A stretch of 64,000 nucleotides of DNA from Vibrio ponticus (lineage in GTDB: Bacteria > Pseudomonadota > Gammaproteobacteria > Enterobacterales > Vibrionaceae), in assembly GCF_009938225.1 (NCBI RefSeq), contig NZ_AP019657.1, forward strand, positions 1,178,001 through 1,242,000. The letters are read 5' to 3'. A model generated the notes under the pieces. It ran no database searches. It was not told the origin of the DNA and was given only the letters and a program-made list of their open reading frames with translations. A program made the translations under genes and the position numbers. Positions 15,754 to 24,821 of the stretch are shown in pieces; within the stretch, counting starts at the first letter, position 1, and each line of letters begins with the position of its first letter.

Positions 15754-16727
15754 TACAGCTCAACCACCAAACTCATGCCCATACGTAACTCTGGCTCTGG
15801 TGTCACAGGGCGCGCTTCCACTTCAAAAGTGCGCAGATCAAACCCTTGAGAGGCATCGGTAGAGCGCCAAGTAGCGAAGTCGCCCATTACGGCAACATGG
15901 GTTACTTTGAATTCTACTTGCTTGTCCAATGCAGGCAGATAGGCGGTGAATGTGCTGCCTTTGTTAAAGTGTTTTAGCCAATCTTCACGTACATTGAGCA
16001 CTGCCCACGAATCTTGTCTATCGACGACGGTAACCACAGGAAAACCTTGCGGTGCGAGTTCGCCACTTTGTAGCAATACCTGAGATACTTCACCGTCAAA
16101 CCAGCTTTTGATTTGTGTGTCAGCGGCAAAGGCTTCTACTTCCGCTACCGCGCCGGCAGCCATGCGCGCTTTTTCCACAGCGGCAAGTTTGGTTTCAGAA
16201 CGGGCGCCTTCTTTCGCCATTTGGTACATTTGGAACGCGGCACTTTCAGTGTACTTCGCGGCTTGCCACTGGGTTTTCGCCTCGTCACGTTTTTGCTCGG
16301 CAACCACCCCATCATTGTATAGATTGTTCACGCGTAGATAGGTTTTTTCCATCAGATCAGCGGCTGCTTTGGCTTTTTGCCATTGATCTTTGGCTGCTTG
16401 AATCTGTTGTACACGCGCACCTTTTTCTGCTTCTTGTGCCAATGCACCCGCCGCTTTTTGACCGGCTTTGGCTTGTTCAAGTTTGGCTTCAATTTCAGGG
16501 CTGTGAATGGTGAAAATTAGTTGTTCTTGCTTTACTTCATCGCCTTTACGCACCAAAACTTGGTCGATACGCCCTGCAACTTTAGAGGAAATGCTGTATT
16601 GCTGCGATTCAATCTGACCCTGTAGATGCATAGGTTTCGGTTGGTAGGCTTGGTAAAAGCTGTAACCAATCCAAGAGGCGAGAGCAATTGCAGTGGCCGA
16701 AAGTAATAATGTTTTTTTGTTTTTCAT
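15753..16727 (-). CDS. HlyD-family periplasmic adaptor (membrane fusion protein)
   Basis: 324 residues with an N-terminal anchor (LLLSATAIALASWIGYSFYQ), a biotinyl-lipoyl-like half near residue 45 (ISSKVAGRIDQVLVRKGDEV), an Ala/Gln/Lys-rich coiled-coil hairpin over roughly residues 75-185 and a second lipoyl half (WFDGEVSQVLLQSGELAP). It would bridge the inner-membrane permeases and the TolC-like channel. A good ribosome-binding site AAGGAA lies ahead of the ATG. The gene follows the TolC-like gene after 12 bases. Confidence 0.9.
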   Translation of the reverse strand: MKNKKTLLLSATAIALASWIGYSFYQAYQPKPMHLQGQIESQQYSISSKVAGRIDQVLVRKGDEVKQEQLIFTIHSPEIEAKLEQAKAGQKAAGALAQEAEKGARVQQIQAAKDQWQKAKAAADLMEKTYLRVNNLYNDGVVAEQKRDEAKTQWQAAKYTESAAFQMYQMAKEGARSETKLAAVEKARMAAGAVAEVEAFAADTQIKSWFDGEVSQVLLQSGELAPQGFPVVTVVDRQDSWAVLNVREDWLKHFNKGSTFTAYLPALDKQVEFKVTHVAVMGDFATWRSTDASQGFDLRTFEVEARPVTPEPELRMGMSLVVEL

Positions 16728-16739
16728 GCTGGTTCCTTA

Positions 16740-18140
16740 TTACAGGCTGTGAGTTGCAATTGCATTGTGTTGATATTGAGCAAAACTGTTCATTTGGCTA
16801 GAAAGCGCCAACAGTTTTGATAGCGAAATAAGATAGTTGAAGCTAGCGGCAGCGCGTTGCGTTTGTACGCTAGCCAAATAGAGCTGCGCGTCAACCACAT
16901 CGGTTGAGGTTGAAATACCTTGAGAAAACGCTTTTTCGCGTAAACGTAAGTTCTCTTTTGCCAGTTCGATGCTAGAGCCCAAACCGATGACTTCTTCTTG
17001 TGCTTGCTGTGCCTCTAAATAGGTTTTCTTAACCAATACGGAGAGATCTTGTTTTGCTTGCGCTTTTAGGTAGCGCACTTGGCTAACTGCACTGTGGGCT
17101 GCTTGTACATTTTCACTGCGACCGCTGTTATCGATCAGCGGCACACTAACACCGAGCCCGACCAGCCAGTCCGGTTTCATCTGGCTCGCTAGCGAGTCGT
17201 CTTCGTGCAGGCTGTAATCACCGTATAGATAAACTTCAGGGTAGTATTTGCCTTTTTCTGCCTGAATTAGGCTGCTGGCTTGTTTTTCTTTGGCATCGAG
17301 CAGATCAAGACCCGGATAAGTCTCAAGTGTTTGCTCGACAAAAGCAGATAGAGGCGGCAGGTTCTGGTTAATAAACAGGGCGCTGCGAGGTTCGACGCTG
17401 GTGGTTTGGTTGAGAATTTCAGTCAGTGCCGATTGGGCAATCTCCAAACTCTTTTGCGCTTTTTTGCGTTCCACTATCGCTTTATCTAAAGCCGCGTCTG
17501 CTTGAAGGCGCTCAACACGCGCAATTTGACCTTGTTGTTCGAGTTTGACGGCGTTGTCACGATGTTTGGTTAAACCGCTTTCAACCAGTTTACGCGTCGT
17601 AACCACTTCTTGCGCGAGTACCACACTGAAATAGTACTTACTTAAATCTTCATAACGCGCCTGAGTTTCCATTGCCAGTTGGCTACGCGCCTCGTCGGTT
17701 TTACCTTGCGCAGCACTTTGCGCGGCACTAATGCGTCCACCGGTAAAGATAGGCCAAATAGCACGAATAGAAGAGGTGAAAATATCACGTTCAGAAATCG
17801 TAGAGGTGACCGAGCCAATAACAGGGTTAAGGATGCCGGATATTGCTGGTGATACACCATCAATACTATCGAGCAACTGCTTTCCCGAAACCGTTACATC
17901 TTGATCCAGACGAGTGTAGTTAGCGCCAATAGTGACTTTAGGCAGATTAAGATCGTCAGTGGCACTTTGCAGGTGTTGATAACGCTCAACATTGGCGCGT
18001 TGTGCGGCGATGGAATTGTTATCTTGCTGTAGCAGTTGCCAAGCCTCATCAAAACTGATCGCGGCACTATAAGCCATAGGCGATATTGCTACGCAACTAA
18101 GAGATAGACTGAGTAACAGAGAATGAGGACGTAGTTTCAT
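16740..18140 (-). CDS. TolC-family outer membrane efflux protein
   Basis: About 466 residues with a cleavable signal (LLSLSLSCVAISPMAYSAA) and two long helical halves, each an OEP repeat. The first repeat includes ISFDEAWQLLQQDNNSIAA and the second starts near DLLDAKEKQASSLIQAEKG. The C-terminal FSQGISTSTDVVDAQLYL is typical of TolC relatives. It is the first gene of the operon. I chose the ATG at 18140; a TTG at 18146 is in frame. A perfect 18-base palindrome lies 25 bases upstream and probably controls the operon. Confidence 0.9.
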   Translation of the reverse strand: MKLRPHSLLLSLSLSCVAISPMAYSAAISFDEAWQLLQQDNNSIAAQRANVERYQHLQSATDDLNLPKVTIGANYTRLDQDVTVSGKQLLDSIDGVSPAISGILNPVIGSVTSTISERDIFTSSIRAIWPIFTGGRISAAQSAAQGKTDEARSQLAMETQARYEDLSKYYFSVVLAQEVVTTRKLVESGLTKHRDNAVKLEQQGQIARVERLQADAALDKAIVERKKAQKSLEIAQSALTEILNQTTSVEPRSALFINQNLPPLSAFVEQTLETYPGLDLLDAKEKQASSLIQAEKGKYYPEVYLYGDYSLHEDDSLASQMKPDWLVGLGVSVPLIDNSGRSENVQAAHSAVSQVRYLKAQAKQDLSVLVKKTYLEAQQAQEEVIGLGSSIELAKENLRLREKAFSQGISTSTDVVDAQLYLASVQTQRAAASFNYLISLSKLLALSSQMNSFAQYQHNAIATHSL

Positions 18141-18164
18141 TGGCAATTCGCTGAGTAAAATAAA

Positions 18165-18182
18165 TTAGAGTATATACTCTAA
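18165..18182. promoter_or_regulatory. Perfect 18-base palindrome, likely operator of the efflux operon
   Basis: TTAGAGTATATACTCTAA is fully self-complementary and lies 25-42 bases upstream of the TolC-like ATG, where a promoter is expected. Such dyads are typical targets of TetR- or MarR-type repressors. No such regulator is encoded next to the operon, so the cognate protein is unknown. Confidence 0.7.
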
Positions 18183-18349
18183 CTGTTGGTCGCGCAAAAA
18201 ATGCTTAGTAAATCAAACATATCAACTTTTACAGTATGCTCAATTGAACTTTTGTGCAACAAGGCTGATACTGGATTAGTATTAACTAGGGAGAGTGCGC
18301 TAATAGGATAGATTAAAGCGCCATTTTGCTAAACGTAAAATTAACAAGA

Positions 18350-18386
18350 GGAGGCCACAGCCTCCCATCTAGTATGCCAAAGGAGG
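18350..18386 (+). promoter_or_regulatory. Leader hairpin and Shine-Dalgarno of the HD-GYP gene
   Basis: GGAGGC and GCCTCC (18350-18365) pair around CACA. The true ribosome-binding site AAGGAGG follows at 18380-18386. The CCTCC of the hairpin could instead pair with GGAGG of the ribosome-binding site, so two exclusive structures are possible. Regulation through them is inference. Confidence 0.45.
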
Positions 18387-18397
18387 GCTAAGACGCG

Positions 18398-21300
18398 ATG
18401 ACTCAATCGTTAACGTCGGCTAGAAGGTTTTCTATACGTTTTACTGTCGGAACCATGTTTATCTTTGCTACCGTGATAACTGCCGCGATAGCGATAAGCA
18501 TGCAGTATTATTTCAGCAAACAAATGTCTCAAGATCATGTGCTGAGTAAACTGAGCATGGCGAGTGCAGAGATCAGTGAATATATTCAACAAATTGAGAT
18601 CAACGCCAGCAGCAGCGCGAAGATATTACGCAGTGTTTCTATTGCGGCTGAGCGCCAACTGAGCGAACGCGATATTCGTGATATTTTCATTCAGGTGTTG
18701 GTCGACAATCCGCTGTTTTATAGCCTTTACTATGGCAATAAAAATGAGGATTTCTATCAGATTATTAATCTGGACTCTGCGCCGATTGTTCGTGAGCGAA
18801 TAGGTGCTGAGGATAATGATCGTTGGGTGATCATTAAAATTAAAGGCGATGCTAAAAACCGGATTAGAACCACCGAATACTTTACAGAGCGTTTATCACG
18901 CACGCGAATTGAATCCGAAACCAGTAACTATTTTCCTTCACAAAGACCTTGGTTTCACTCTGCGAGTGAAAAGTCAGTCTATAAAACCGATCCTTACCTG
19001 TTTAAGCATTTAAAGATCACCGGGCAAACTTACTCTACGCGCAGTAAGACATCGGTGATTGGTGTCGATATTGTTTTGTCGTCAGTCAGCTCAAAAATAT
19101 CGGCGGATTCACTAGGGCTTGCAGCGAATCCAAATGTCGAGGCGTTTTTGTTTAATCACAATGGCGAAGTGATCGCTTCGAACTTGCCTTCGCGAAATGA
19201 GATAACGATCCCGCGAGCCAAGCCAATTGCGTTGACTGAGCAACAGAGAAGCCTAATTGCTAGTGCGCCGACATTGGTTGTTTCCAACCAGAATAATTGG
19301 GGACCTTATGACTTTGCCCAAGCCGGCGAGCCTCAAGGGTACGCAATTGATAGATTGAAGTTGCTGGCACAATCAACGGGACTCCAGTTGGAGTTCGTCA
19401 ATGGGTTCGATTCCAACACCTTACTGAGTAAATTCGTCACTGGCAAAATTGACGTTTTACACTCGGTGACCGACGATCTGGCTACCTCGTATGGTTTCGA
19501 ATCCCTCGATTTCTATTCTGCACCAATTGGGATTGCCACTGTGACTGGTCAAAACGCGCCTGCGAGCTTATATGACATAGATACACAACGGGTTGGTGTT
19601 ATCGCTGGGCGAGGTATGGCTGAGCTAATTAGTCGCACCTTGCCCGATGTGAATATTTTCCGTGTGAATGATTTCAAGGCGGCTAAACAACACCTACTTA
19701 ACGGGCAAGTGGATTATGTTGTTGACAGTTACTTAGCGTTGAACGAGATGAAAGGCATTGCTAATAGCGACGCCATAGAGGTGAATAAATTGGTCGGTCT
19801 CGACAGCATCTCTTTTCAACTTTTACTCAATGAGCGCCACTCGCACCTTATGCCAATCATGCTAAAAGCGTTAAAGCAGATAACGGCTGAACAGCAACTT
19901 GCTTTAGAGACTAAATGGCTGGACGAAAGCGTCTCTAAAGGCGGCTTTGTCCCTTATCCGGAATTGTTTGAATTGGCGCTCAACGAGTCGAATCACAATC
20001 AGATTCTGCAAAGTGACGACCAACGCAGTTTTATCTATCTCTCTTCAGTTTCAGGTATCGGTGGTAATGAGTACTTCGCTGTTATTGTGCCCGAAGAGGT
20101 GATTACCTCACAGGTGATGTCGCGCTTGATGACATCGATTGCGATCACAGCTTTGGTGATGATCATCATATTACCGATCGCATGGATATTTGGCTCACCA
20201 ATAGTGAAGCCTGTAACTCAGTTAAGATCTGAAACGCAGTTAATTAAACAGCGGAAATTTAACAAGGTTCAGTTGGTGAATAGTCGAATCAAAGAAGTCC
20301 ATGAGCTGTCTGAATCGATGTTGGAAATGGTCGATGAAATAGAGAAGTATCATAAAGAGCGTGAAGCTTTTATTGATGCGTTTATTTATGTTATCGCACA
20401 AGCAATCGATGATAAATCGCCTTATACCGCGGGACATTGTAATCGTGTGCCGGAGCTGGGGATTATGTTGGCGGAAATTGCCGAGCAAACGCAGAGCGGT
20501 AAGTTTAAAGAGTTCAAGTTCAACAGTGAAGATGAGCGCCGTGAGTTCAGAATTGCCGCTTGGTTACATGATTGCGGCAAAATCACGACACCAGAGCATA
20601 TTGTCGATAAGGGCACTAAGCTTGAAGCGAACTACAATCGTATCCATGAAGTACGGACTCGTTTTGAAGTGCTTTGGCGTGACGCTGAAATTGAATATCT
20701 TAAAGCGGTGTTGGACGAGCCAAATTCAAAAGCAGCAGCATTTGAAACCCTTCATCAACGCCATGCTCAATTACAACAGGACTTCGAATTTGTCGCCAAA
20801 GCCAATGTGGGTGGCGAATTTATGAGTGATGAAGCGATATCGAGAGTGAAAGAAATCGCAGAGCAAACTTGGCTGCGACATTTTGATAATCGTCTTGGAC
20901 TGTCACCTTTTGAAGAGCTCAGTAAAATGCCAACTAAGGAATCACTGCCTACTGAGGAAAAGCTCTTAGCGGACAAACCAGAGCATGTAATACATCGGGT
21001 TAGACCGTTGGAATTTGATCCTAAACTCGGTTTTGATATTGAGGTTCCAGAACATCAATACAATCAAGGTGAAATCTATAACTTGATTATCCGCCGGGGA
21101 ACGTTGACCGCAGAAGATCGCTTTAAAATCAATGAGCATATGACCAGTGGAATTAAGATGCTGGAAGCGTTGCCATTCCCACCAGAGTTAGCAAAGGTAC
21201 CGCGCTATGCGTCAACTCACCATGAGACATTGAATGGGCGAGGCTATCCACGCAAACTCAGCGCAAGCGATCTATCGATACCGGAAAGAATTTTGGCGAT

Positions 21301-21538
21301 CGCTGATATATTTGAGGCGTTGACAGCCGCGGATCGCCCTTATAAGAAAGCCAAACCACTGAGTGTCGCGATTGATATCATGCACAGTATGGCAAAGGAT
21401 GAGCATATTGATTACGACTTGTTTATTCTGTTTCTAGCCAGCGGTGGGTTTGAGCGATACGCTGAACTGTACTTACCGGAATCACAGCGAGATAAAGTAG
21501 AGCTATCTAAGTATTTGAAGCAGCAGCAACCAGCCTAA
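18398..21538 (+). CDS. Membrane HD-GYP phosphodiesterase with Cache-like and inserted solute-binding (SBP_bac_3) sensor domains
   Basis: 1046 residues. TM1 spans about 15-37. A Cache-like periplasmic region follows to about 285. Then APTLVVSNQNNWGPYDFA opens a PBPb/SBP_bac_3-like domain to about 510, followed by a short Cache-like tail, TM2 at about 578-600 and HAMP. The HD-GYP domain starts near 660: GHCNRVPEL near 681, LHDCGKITTPEHI near 724 and HHETLNGRGYP near 942. The HD and GYP parts are separated by an extra stretch of about 190 residues. HD-GYP enzymes hydrolyse cyclic-di-GMP; all signature residues are present, so activity is likely. The sensor could bind an amino acid or other small solute. 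Monocistronic with its own terminator. Confidence 0.88.
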   Translation: MTQSLTSARRFSIRFTVGTMFIFATVITAAIAISMQYYFSKQMSQDHVLSKLSMASAEISEYIQQIEINASSSAKILRSVSIAAERQLSERDIRDIFIQVLVDNPLFYSLYYGNKNEDFYQIINLDSAPIVRERIGAEDNDRWVIIKIKGDAKNRIRTTEYFTERLSRTRIESETSNYFPSQRPWFHSASEKSVYKTDPYLFKHLKITGQTYSTRSKTSVIGVDIVLSSVSSKISADSLGLAANPNVEAFLFNHNGEVIASNLPSRNEITIPRAKPIALTEQQRSLIASAPTLVVSNQNNWGPYDFAQAGEPQGYAIDRLKLLAQSTGLQLEFVNGFDSNTLLSKFVTGKIDVLHSVTDDLATSYGFESLDFYSAPIGIATVTGQNAPASLYDIDTQRVGVIAGRGMAELISRTLPDVNIFRVNDFKAAKQHLLNGQVDYVVDSYLALNEMKGIANSDAIEVNKLVGLDSISFQLLLNERHSHLMPIMLKALKQITAEQQLALETKWLDESVSKGGFVPYPELFELALNESNHNQILQSDDQRSFIYLSSVSGIGGNEYFAVIVPEEVITSQVMSRLMTSIAITALVMIIILPIAWIFGSPIVKPVTQLRSETQLIKQRKFNKVQLVNSRIKEVHELSESMLEMVDEIEKYHKEREAFIDAFIYVIAQAIDDKSPYTAGHCNRVPELGIMLAEIAEQTQSGKFKEFKFNSEDERREFRIAAWLHDCGKITTPEHIVDKGTKLEANYNRIHEVRTRFEVLWRDAEIEYLKAVLDEPNSKAAAFETLHQRHAQLQQDFEFVAKANVGGEFMSDEAISRVKEIAEQTWLRHFDNRLGLSPFEELSKMPTKESLPTEEKLLADKPEHVIHRVRPLEFDPKLGFDIEVPEHQYNQGEIYNLIIRRGTLTAEDRFKINEHMTSGIKMLEALPFPPELAKVPRYASTHHETLNGRGYPRKLSASDLSIPERILAIADIFEALTAADRPYKKAKPLSVAIDIMHSMAKDEHIDYDLFILFLASGGFERYAELYLPESQRDKVELSKYLKQQQPA

Positions 21539-21555
21539 ATGCAAAGCGAAAAATA

Positions 21556-21580
21556 AAGGAGCTCCGAAGAGCTCCTTTTT
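21556..21580 (+). terminator. Bidirectional terminator between HD-GYP gene and tctA
   Basis: AAGGAGCTC and GAGCTCCTT pair around CGAA and end in T5 on the plus strand. It separates convergent genes. Confidence 0.9.
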
Positions 21581-21601
21581 AGCGGCTGTGACTATTTGCC
21601 G

Positions 21602-23134
21602 TTAATCTGTGACTGATTTCGCGTTGCGACTTGGCATCACTCGCTTAACCGCATTGATGATAATTGGGCTAAACAGGATGAGCACTGCTAGAGCGGTAAA
21701 CGCCAGAGTAATAGGGCGTTCCCATAAGAAGCTCAGTTCACCATCACTGATCATCAAGGCGCGTCGCAGATTCTCTTCCATCAAACCACCTAAGATAAAG
21801 CCAAGCAATAGTGGAGCAAGAGGGAAGTTTGCCAACCTTAAAGCTATCGCTGCCATGGCAATTAGAATCATGATAAATACATCGATAGTATTGAATGATA
21901 CTAGGTATACACCGGTAATTGAGAAGAACAGAATCATTGGCAGTAATACCGTTCTTGGCACCGCAAGTAACTTAGAGATGTAAGGGATCAAAGGTAGATT
22001 CAGAATCACCAACACAATGTTACCGATGTACATTGAGATAATCACCGACCAGAATACATCAGGGTGTTCAACGAAAAGGCGTGGACCCGGCTGAATACCA
22101 TAAGCGATCAACGCACCTAGCATGATTGCTGTTGTGCCAGAACCTGGAATACCAAGCGTAAGAAGAGGCACGAAAGAGCCGCTTGATGCCGCGTTATTTG
22201 CAGACTCTGGCGCGACTAAGCCGCGAATACTGCCTTTACCAAACTCTTCTTTCTTCTCTTTTGGTGCTAGGTTACGTTCCATACCGTAGCTTAGAAAGGC
22301 TGCGATGGTTGCGCCAGCACCCGGCAGAACGCCAGTAAAGAAGCCGAGAATCGAAGAGCGAATTGAAACCGGTGCAACTTCTTTAATTTCCTCTTTGGTT
22401 ACCTTCATACTGCCGATGTTCGAGAGCTTATCTTGTTCTTCGTCACGGGTATCTTTGCTTGGCTTAAGAATGCCCATCAACGTTTCGCCTAGCGCAAAGG
22501 TTGCCATTGCAAGTAGCAGGAAGCTAAAGCCATCCATTAAGTCAGTGAGACCGAAGGTAAAGCGCTCAACGCCGACACCTTTGTCGATACCGACCGTAGA
22601 GAGCATTAAGCCTAAAATGGTCATCATCCATGCTTTGAGTACTTGTCCTTTACCTGCGAATGCCGCCACAGCTGAAAGACCAAGCACCATTAGCGCAAAA
22701 TAATCAGACGATTGGAAGCTCAGTGACACTTTCGCTAGAGCAGGAGCGGCGACCAATAACATGATGGCAGAGAGCGTACCACCAGTGAATGAAGAGTAAG
22801 CTGCCAGTGCTAACGCTTTACCCGCCATGCCTTTTTTTGCCATTGGGTAACCGTCAAATGCGGTGACCACAGTGGAGGAACAGCCTGGTGCATTAATCAG
22901 AATTGATGAAGTTGAGCCACCAAATACCGCGCCGTAATACACACCAGCCATAAGAATCAGACCTGAAGAGGGCTCTAATCCATAAGTAATTGGGATCATC
23001 AACGCGATAGCTGAAATGGGTCCGAGTCCCGGCAACATTCCGATAAAAGTACCGACAAAACAGCCAACAATTACCATCATGATGTTCATTGGCATTACCG
23101 CAGTCGATAATCCTTGTAAGATTCCATCCAACAT
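21602..23134 (-). CDS. tctA: Tripartite tricarboxylate transporter, large permease TctA
   Basis: 510 residues and about eleven helices, the standard TctA length. The conserved MLPGLGPISAIALMIPITYG and PGCSSTVVTAFDGYPMAKKG segments and the second G-rich repeat TLGIPGSGTTAIMLGALIAY are clear. It forms the ion-driven membrane channel for the substrate delivered by TctC. The substrate of this copy is unknown (citrate is the founding example). It follows tctB by 17 bases. No TctD/TctE two-component genes are adjacent. Confidence 0.93.
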   Translation of the reverse strand: MLDGILQGLSTAVMPMNIMMVIVGCFVGTFIGMLPGLGPISAIALMIPITYGLEPSSGLILMAGVYYGAVFGGSTSSILINAPGCSSTVVTAFDGYPMAKKGMAGKALALAAYSSFTGGTLSAIMLLVAAPALAKVSLSFQSSDYFALMVLGLSAVAAFAGKGQVLKAWMMTILGLMLSTVGIDKGVGVERFTFGLTDLMDGFSFLLLAMATFALGETLMGILKPSKDTRDEEQDKLSNIGSMKVTKEEIKEVAPVSIRSSILGFFTGVLPGAGATIAAFLSYGMERNLAPKEKKEEFGKGSIRGLVAPESANNAASSGSFVPLLTLGIPGSGTTAIMLGALIAYGIQPGPRLFVEHPDVFWSVIISMYIGNIVLVILNLPLIPYISKLLAVPRTVLLPMILFFSITGVYLVSFNTIDVFIMILIAMAAIALRLANFPLAPLLLGFILGGLMEENLRRALMISDGELSFLWERPITLAFTALAVLILFSPIIINAVKRVMPSRNAKSVTD

Positions 23135-23151
23135 AACTTAAATCCTATCGT

Positions 23152-23664
23152 TTATGACCACATTAAAAACAGCAAACCCGGTTCAAGATAGATATCTAAT
23201 CCTTGGGTAAGCAGTAAATAAAACGCGACAACAAAGGGTATCGAAGCGCCAAAAAGCACACTTTTGCGACGTTCGCCAAGAATATAGAAACCGGCAAGTA
23301 AAAATGCGCTGGTGGCGATGACAAAGCCGACGTAAGTCAGTCCTAGCCCATAAAAAGCCATCAAGATGAGAAAACCAGCGAGTAGTTTCCAATTAAATGA
23401 GCCTACTTCAATTTGCTCTTCATCACCTTTCGCCATCACCAATAGCATTAGCGCTAACGCGACGCCTAAGTAGGTTAATATGGTTGGTAAAGTGCGAGCG
23501 GTGAACGGTTCATATTCATCCCCAGGAAATAGGGGAATTTGAGAGGTTTGATATCCGTAACACAAGCAAACTGCGAGAAAAATCAATGCCCCAACGCGAT
23601 CGCGGCAAAGAAGATTTTTTTTGGAAAAAAAGGACGTAGAGGCACGAGACGGTGTATCCGACAT
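23152..23664 (-). CDS. tctB: Tripartite tricarboxylate transporter, small permease TctB
   Basis: 170 residues with four hydrophobic helices: GALIFLAVCLCYGYQTSQIP, TILTYLGVALALMLLVMA and two C-terminal ones around LLAGFLILMAFYGLGL. This is the usual small TctB subunit. The reading frame is open further upstream, but the ATG at 23664 has TTGGAG eight bases ahead and starts a soluble N-terminus MSDTPSRAST; the longer frame looks wrong. It lies between tctC and tctA in the usual C-B-A order. Confidence 0.88.
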   Translation of the reverse strand: MSDTPSRASTSFFSKKNLLCRDRVGALIFLAVCLCYGYQTSQIPLFPGDEYEPFTARTLPTILTYLGVALALMLLVMAKGDEEQIEVGSFNWKLLAGFLILMAFYGLGLTYVGFVIATSAFLLAGFYILGERRKSVLFGASIPFVVAFYLLLTQGLDIYLEPGLLFLMWS

Positions 23665-23793
23665 ATCAAACTCCAAATACTTTAATGGGAAAAGATAGCC
23701 AACAATCAAACTAACCACACAGGCAAGGAGTCGCGTGAATAGTTTGCCTCATCGATAGATGAGAGGGGCAAAGTTGATCGTTGGCTAGGGAAA

Positions 23794-23818
23794 TTAGGCT
23801 GAGGAGAAATCAGCCTAA
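23794..23818 (-). terminator. Intercistronic hairpin between tctC and tctB
   Basis: TTAGGCTGA pairs perfectly with TCAGCCTAA around a seven-base loop, 32 bases after the tctC stop. On the minus strand only three T follow. It may partly terminate or stabilise the tctC mRNA, giving excess binding protein. Confidence 0.65.
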
Positions 23819-23849
23819 ACAGCTTTCCAAATCTTGTTTTAGGTTAGAT

Positions 23850-24821
23850 TTACTTTAGGAAACCCAGCTCACGCATTAGGTTACCCATCTGTTTTTCTTG
23901 GTCTTCTAGGAAAGCAAAGAACTCTTTATCTGCTTTGTAGTTGTCGATCCAGCCGTTACGGTCGCGAACCACTTGCCATTGGTCTGTGTTGTACATTTTG
24001 GTAAATGCCGCGTTCCACTCATTGATTTTATCTTGGCTAACACCAGGTGCAGCGAAGAAGCCACGCCAGTTAGCAAAGACCGTTTCGTTACCATATTCCG
24101 TTAGCGTTGGAATATCTGGCGCCGCATCAAGGCGTTTAGGTGCTGTAACCGCAAGTACTTTAACTTGACCCGCTTTCGACATTTCTAGTACTTCACCAAG
24201 ACCCGTAGATAGGAGAGGGGTTTCACCTGAAAGAAGTGCTGCCATTGCTTTACCGCCGGCATCATAGGCGATGTAACGTACTTTACGAGCGTCAAAGCCT
24301 TCGCCTTTAAATGCTGCAGCGACAACTAGGTGGTCCATGCTTCCGCGTGCAGAACCGCCAGCAACTTTAACGTCACGAGGATTTTCACCAAATGCTTTGA
24401 CTACATCTTCCCAAGTTTTGTATGGAGAGTCAGGAGACGTTACGATAGCGCCATAATCAGCAATGGTTGCCGCAACAGGGGTTAGATCACGGAAAGATTG
24501 AGGGAAAACGCCGGTCAGTGAGCGGACCACGATAGGCGTTGAGTTAACCATGAGCGTGTCTTCTTGACGCTCAGCGGTTTCGATTAGGTGCGCAATTGCC
24601 TTACCACCGCCGCCACCAGACAAGTTTTGGAACGAAACATTTTCTACCAAATCTTCTTTCACTAGTACGTCACCGGTGCCACGAGCAGTCATATCCCAAC
24701 CACCACCAGCGCCACCTGGAATTAGAAAGTGGATTTTATCTATGTCAGCCGCTAGAGCATTAAACGAAAATGATGCAGCGATGATTGAAGCTGCTAGGGT
24801 TGTTTTCATTCCCTTAAACAT
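23850..24821 (-). CDS. tctC: Tripartite tricarboxylate transporter substrate-binding protein TctC
   Basis: 323 residues with a cleavable signal (TTLAASIIAASFSFNALAAD). The mature protein begins KIHFLIPGGAGGGWDMTAR, the TctC/Bug signature of a phosphate-loop-like G-rich strand that binds the carboxylate. It is the periplasmic high-affinity binding component. GAAGGAA lies ahead of the ATG. The ligand cannot be predicted, as Bug/TctC proteins bind diverse di- and tricarboxylates and other organic acids. Confidence 0.93.
   Translation of the reverse strand: MFKGMKTTLAASIIAASFSFNALAADIDKIHFLIPGGAGGGWDMTARGTGDVLVKEDLVENVSFQNLSGGGGGKAIAHLIETAERQEDTLMVNSTPIVVRSLTGVFPQSFRDLTPVAATIADYGAIVTSPDSPYKTWEDVVKAFGENPRDVKVAGGSARGSMDHLVVAAAFKGEGFDARKVRYIAYDAGGKAMAALLSGETPLLSTGLGEVLEMSKAGQVKVLAVTAPKRLDAAPDIPTLTEYGNETVFANWRGFFAAPGVSQDKINEWNAAFTKMYNTDQWQVVRDRNGWIDNYKADKEFFAFLEDQEKQMGNLMRELGFLK

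Noticed and set aside
16115-16513. 132-codon plus-strand ORF opposite the HlyD-like gene
   Set aside because: It is antisense to a clear, fully conserved adaptor gene and shows shadow-like composition.
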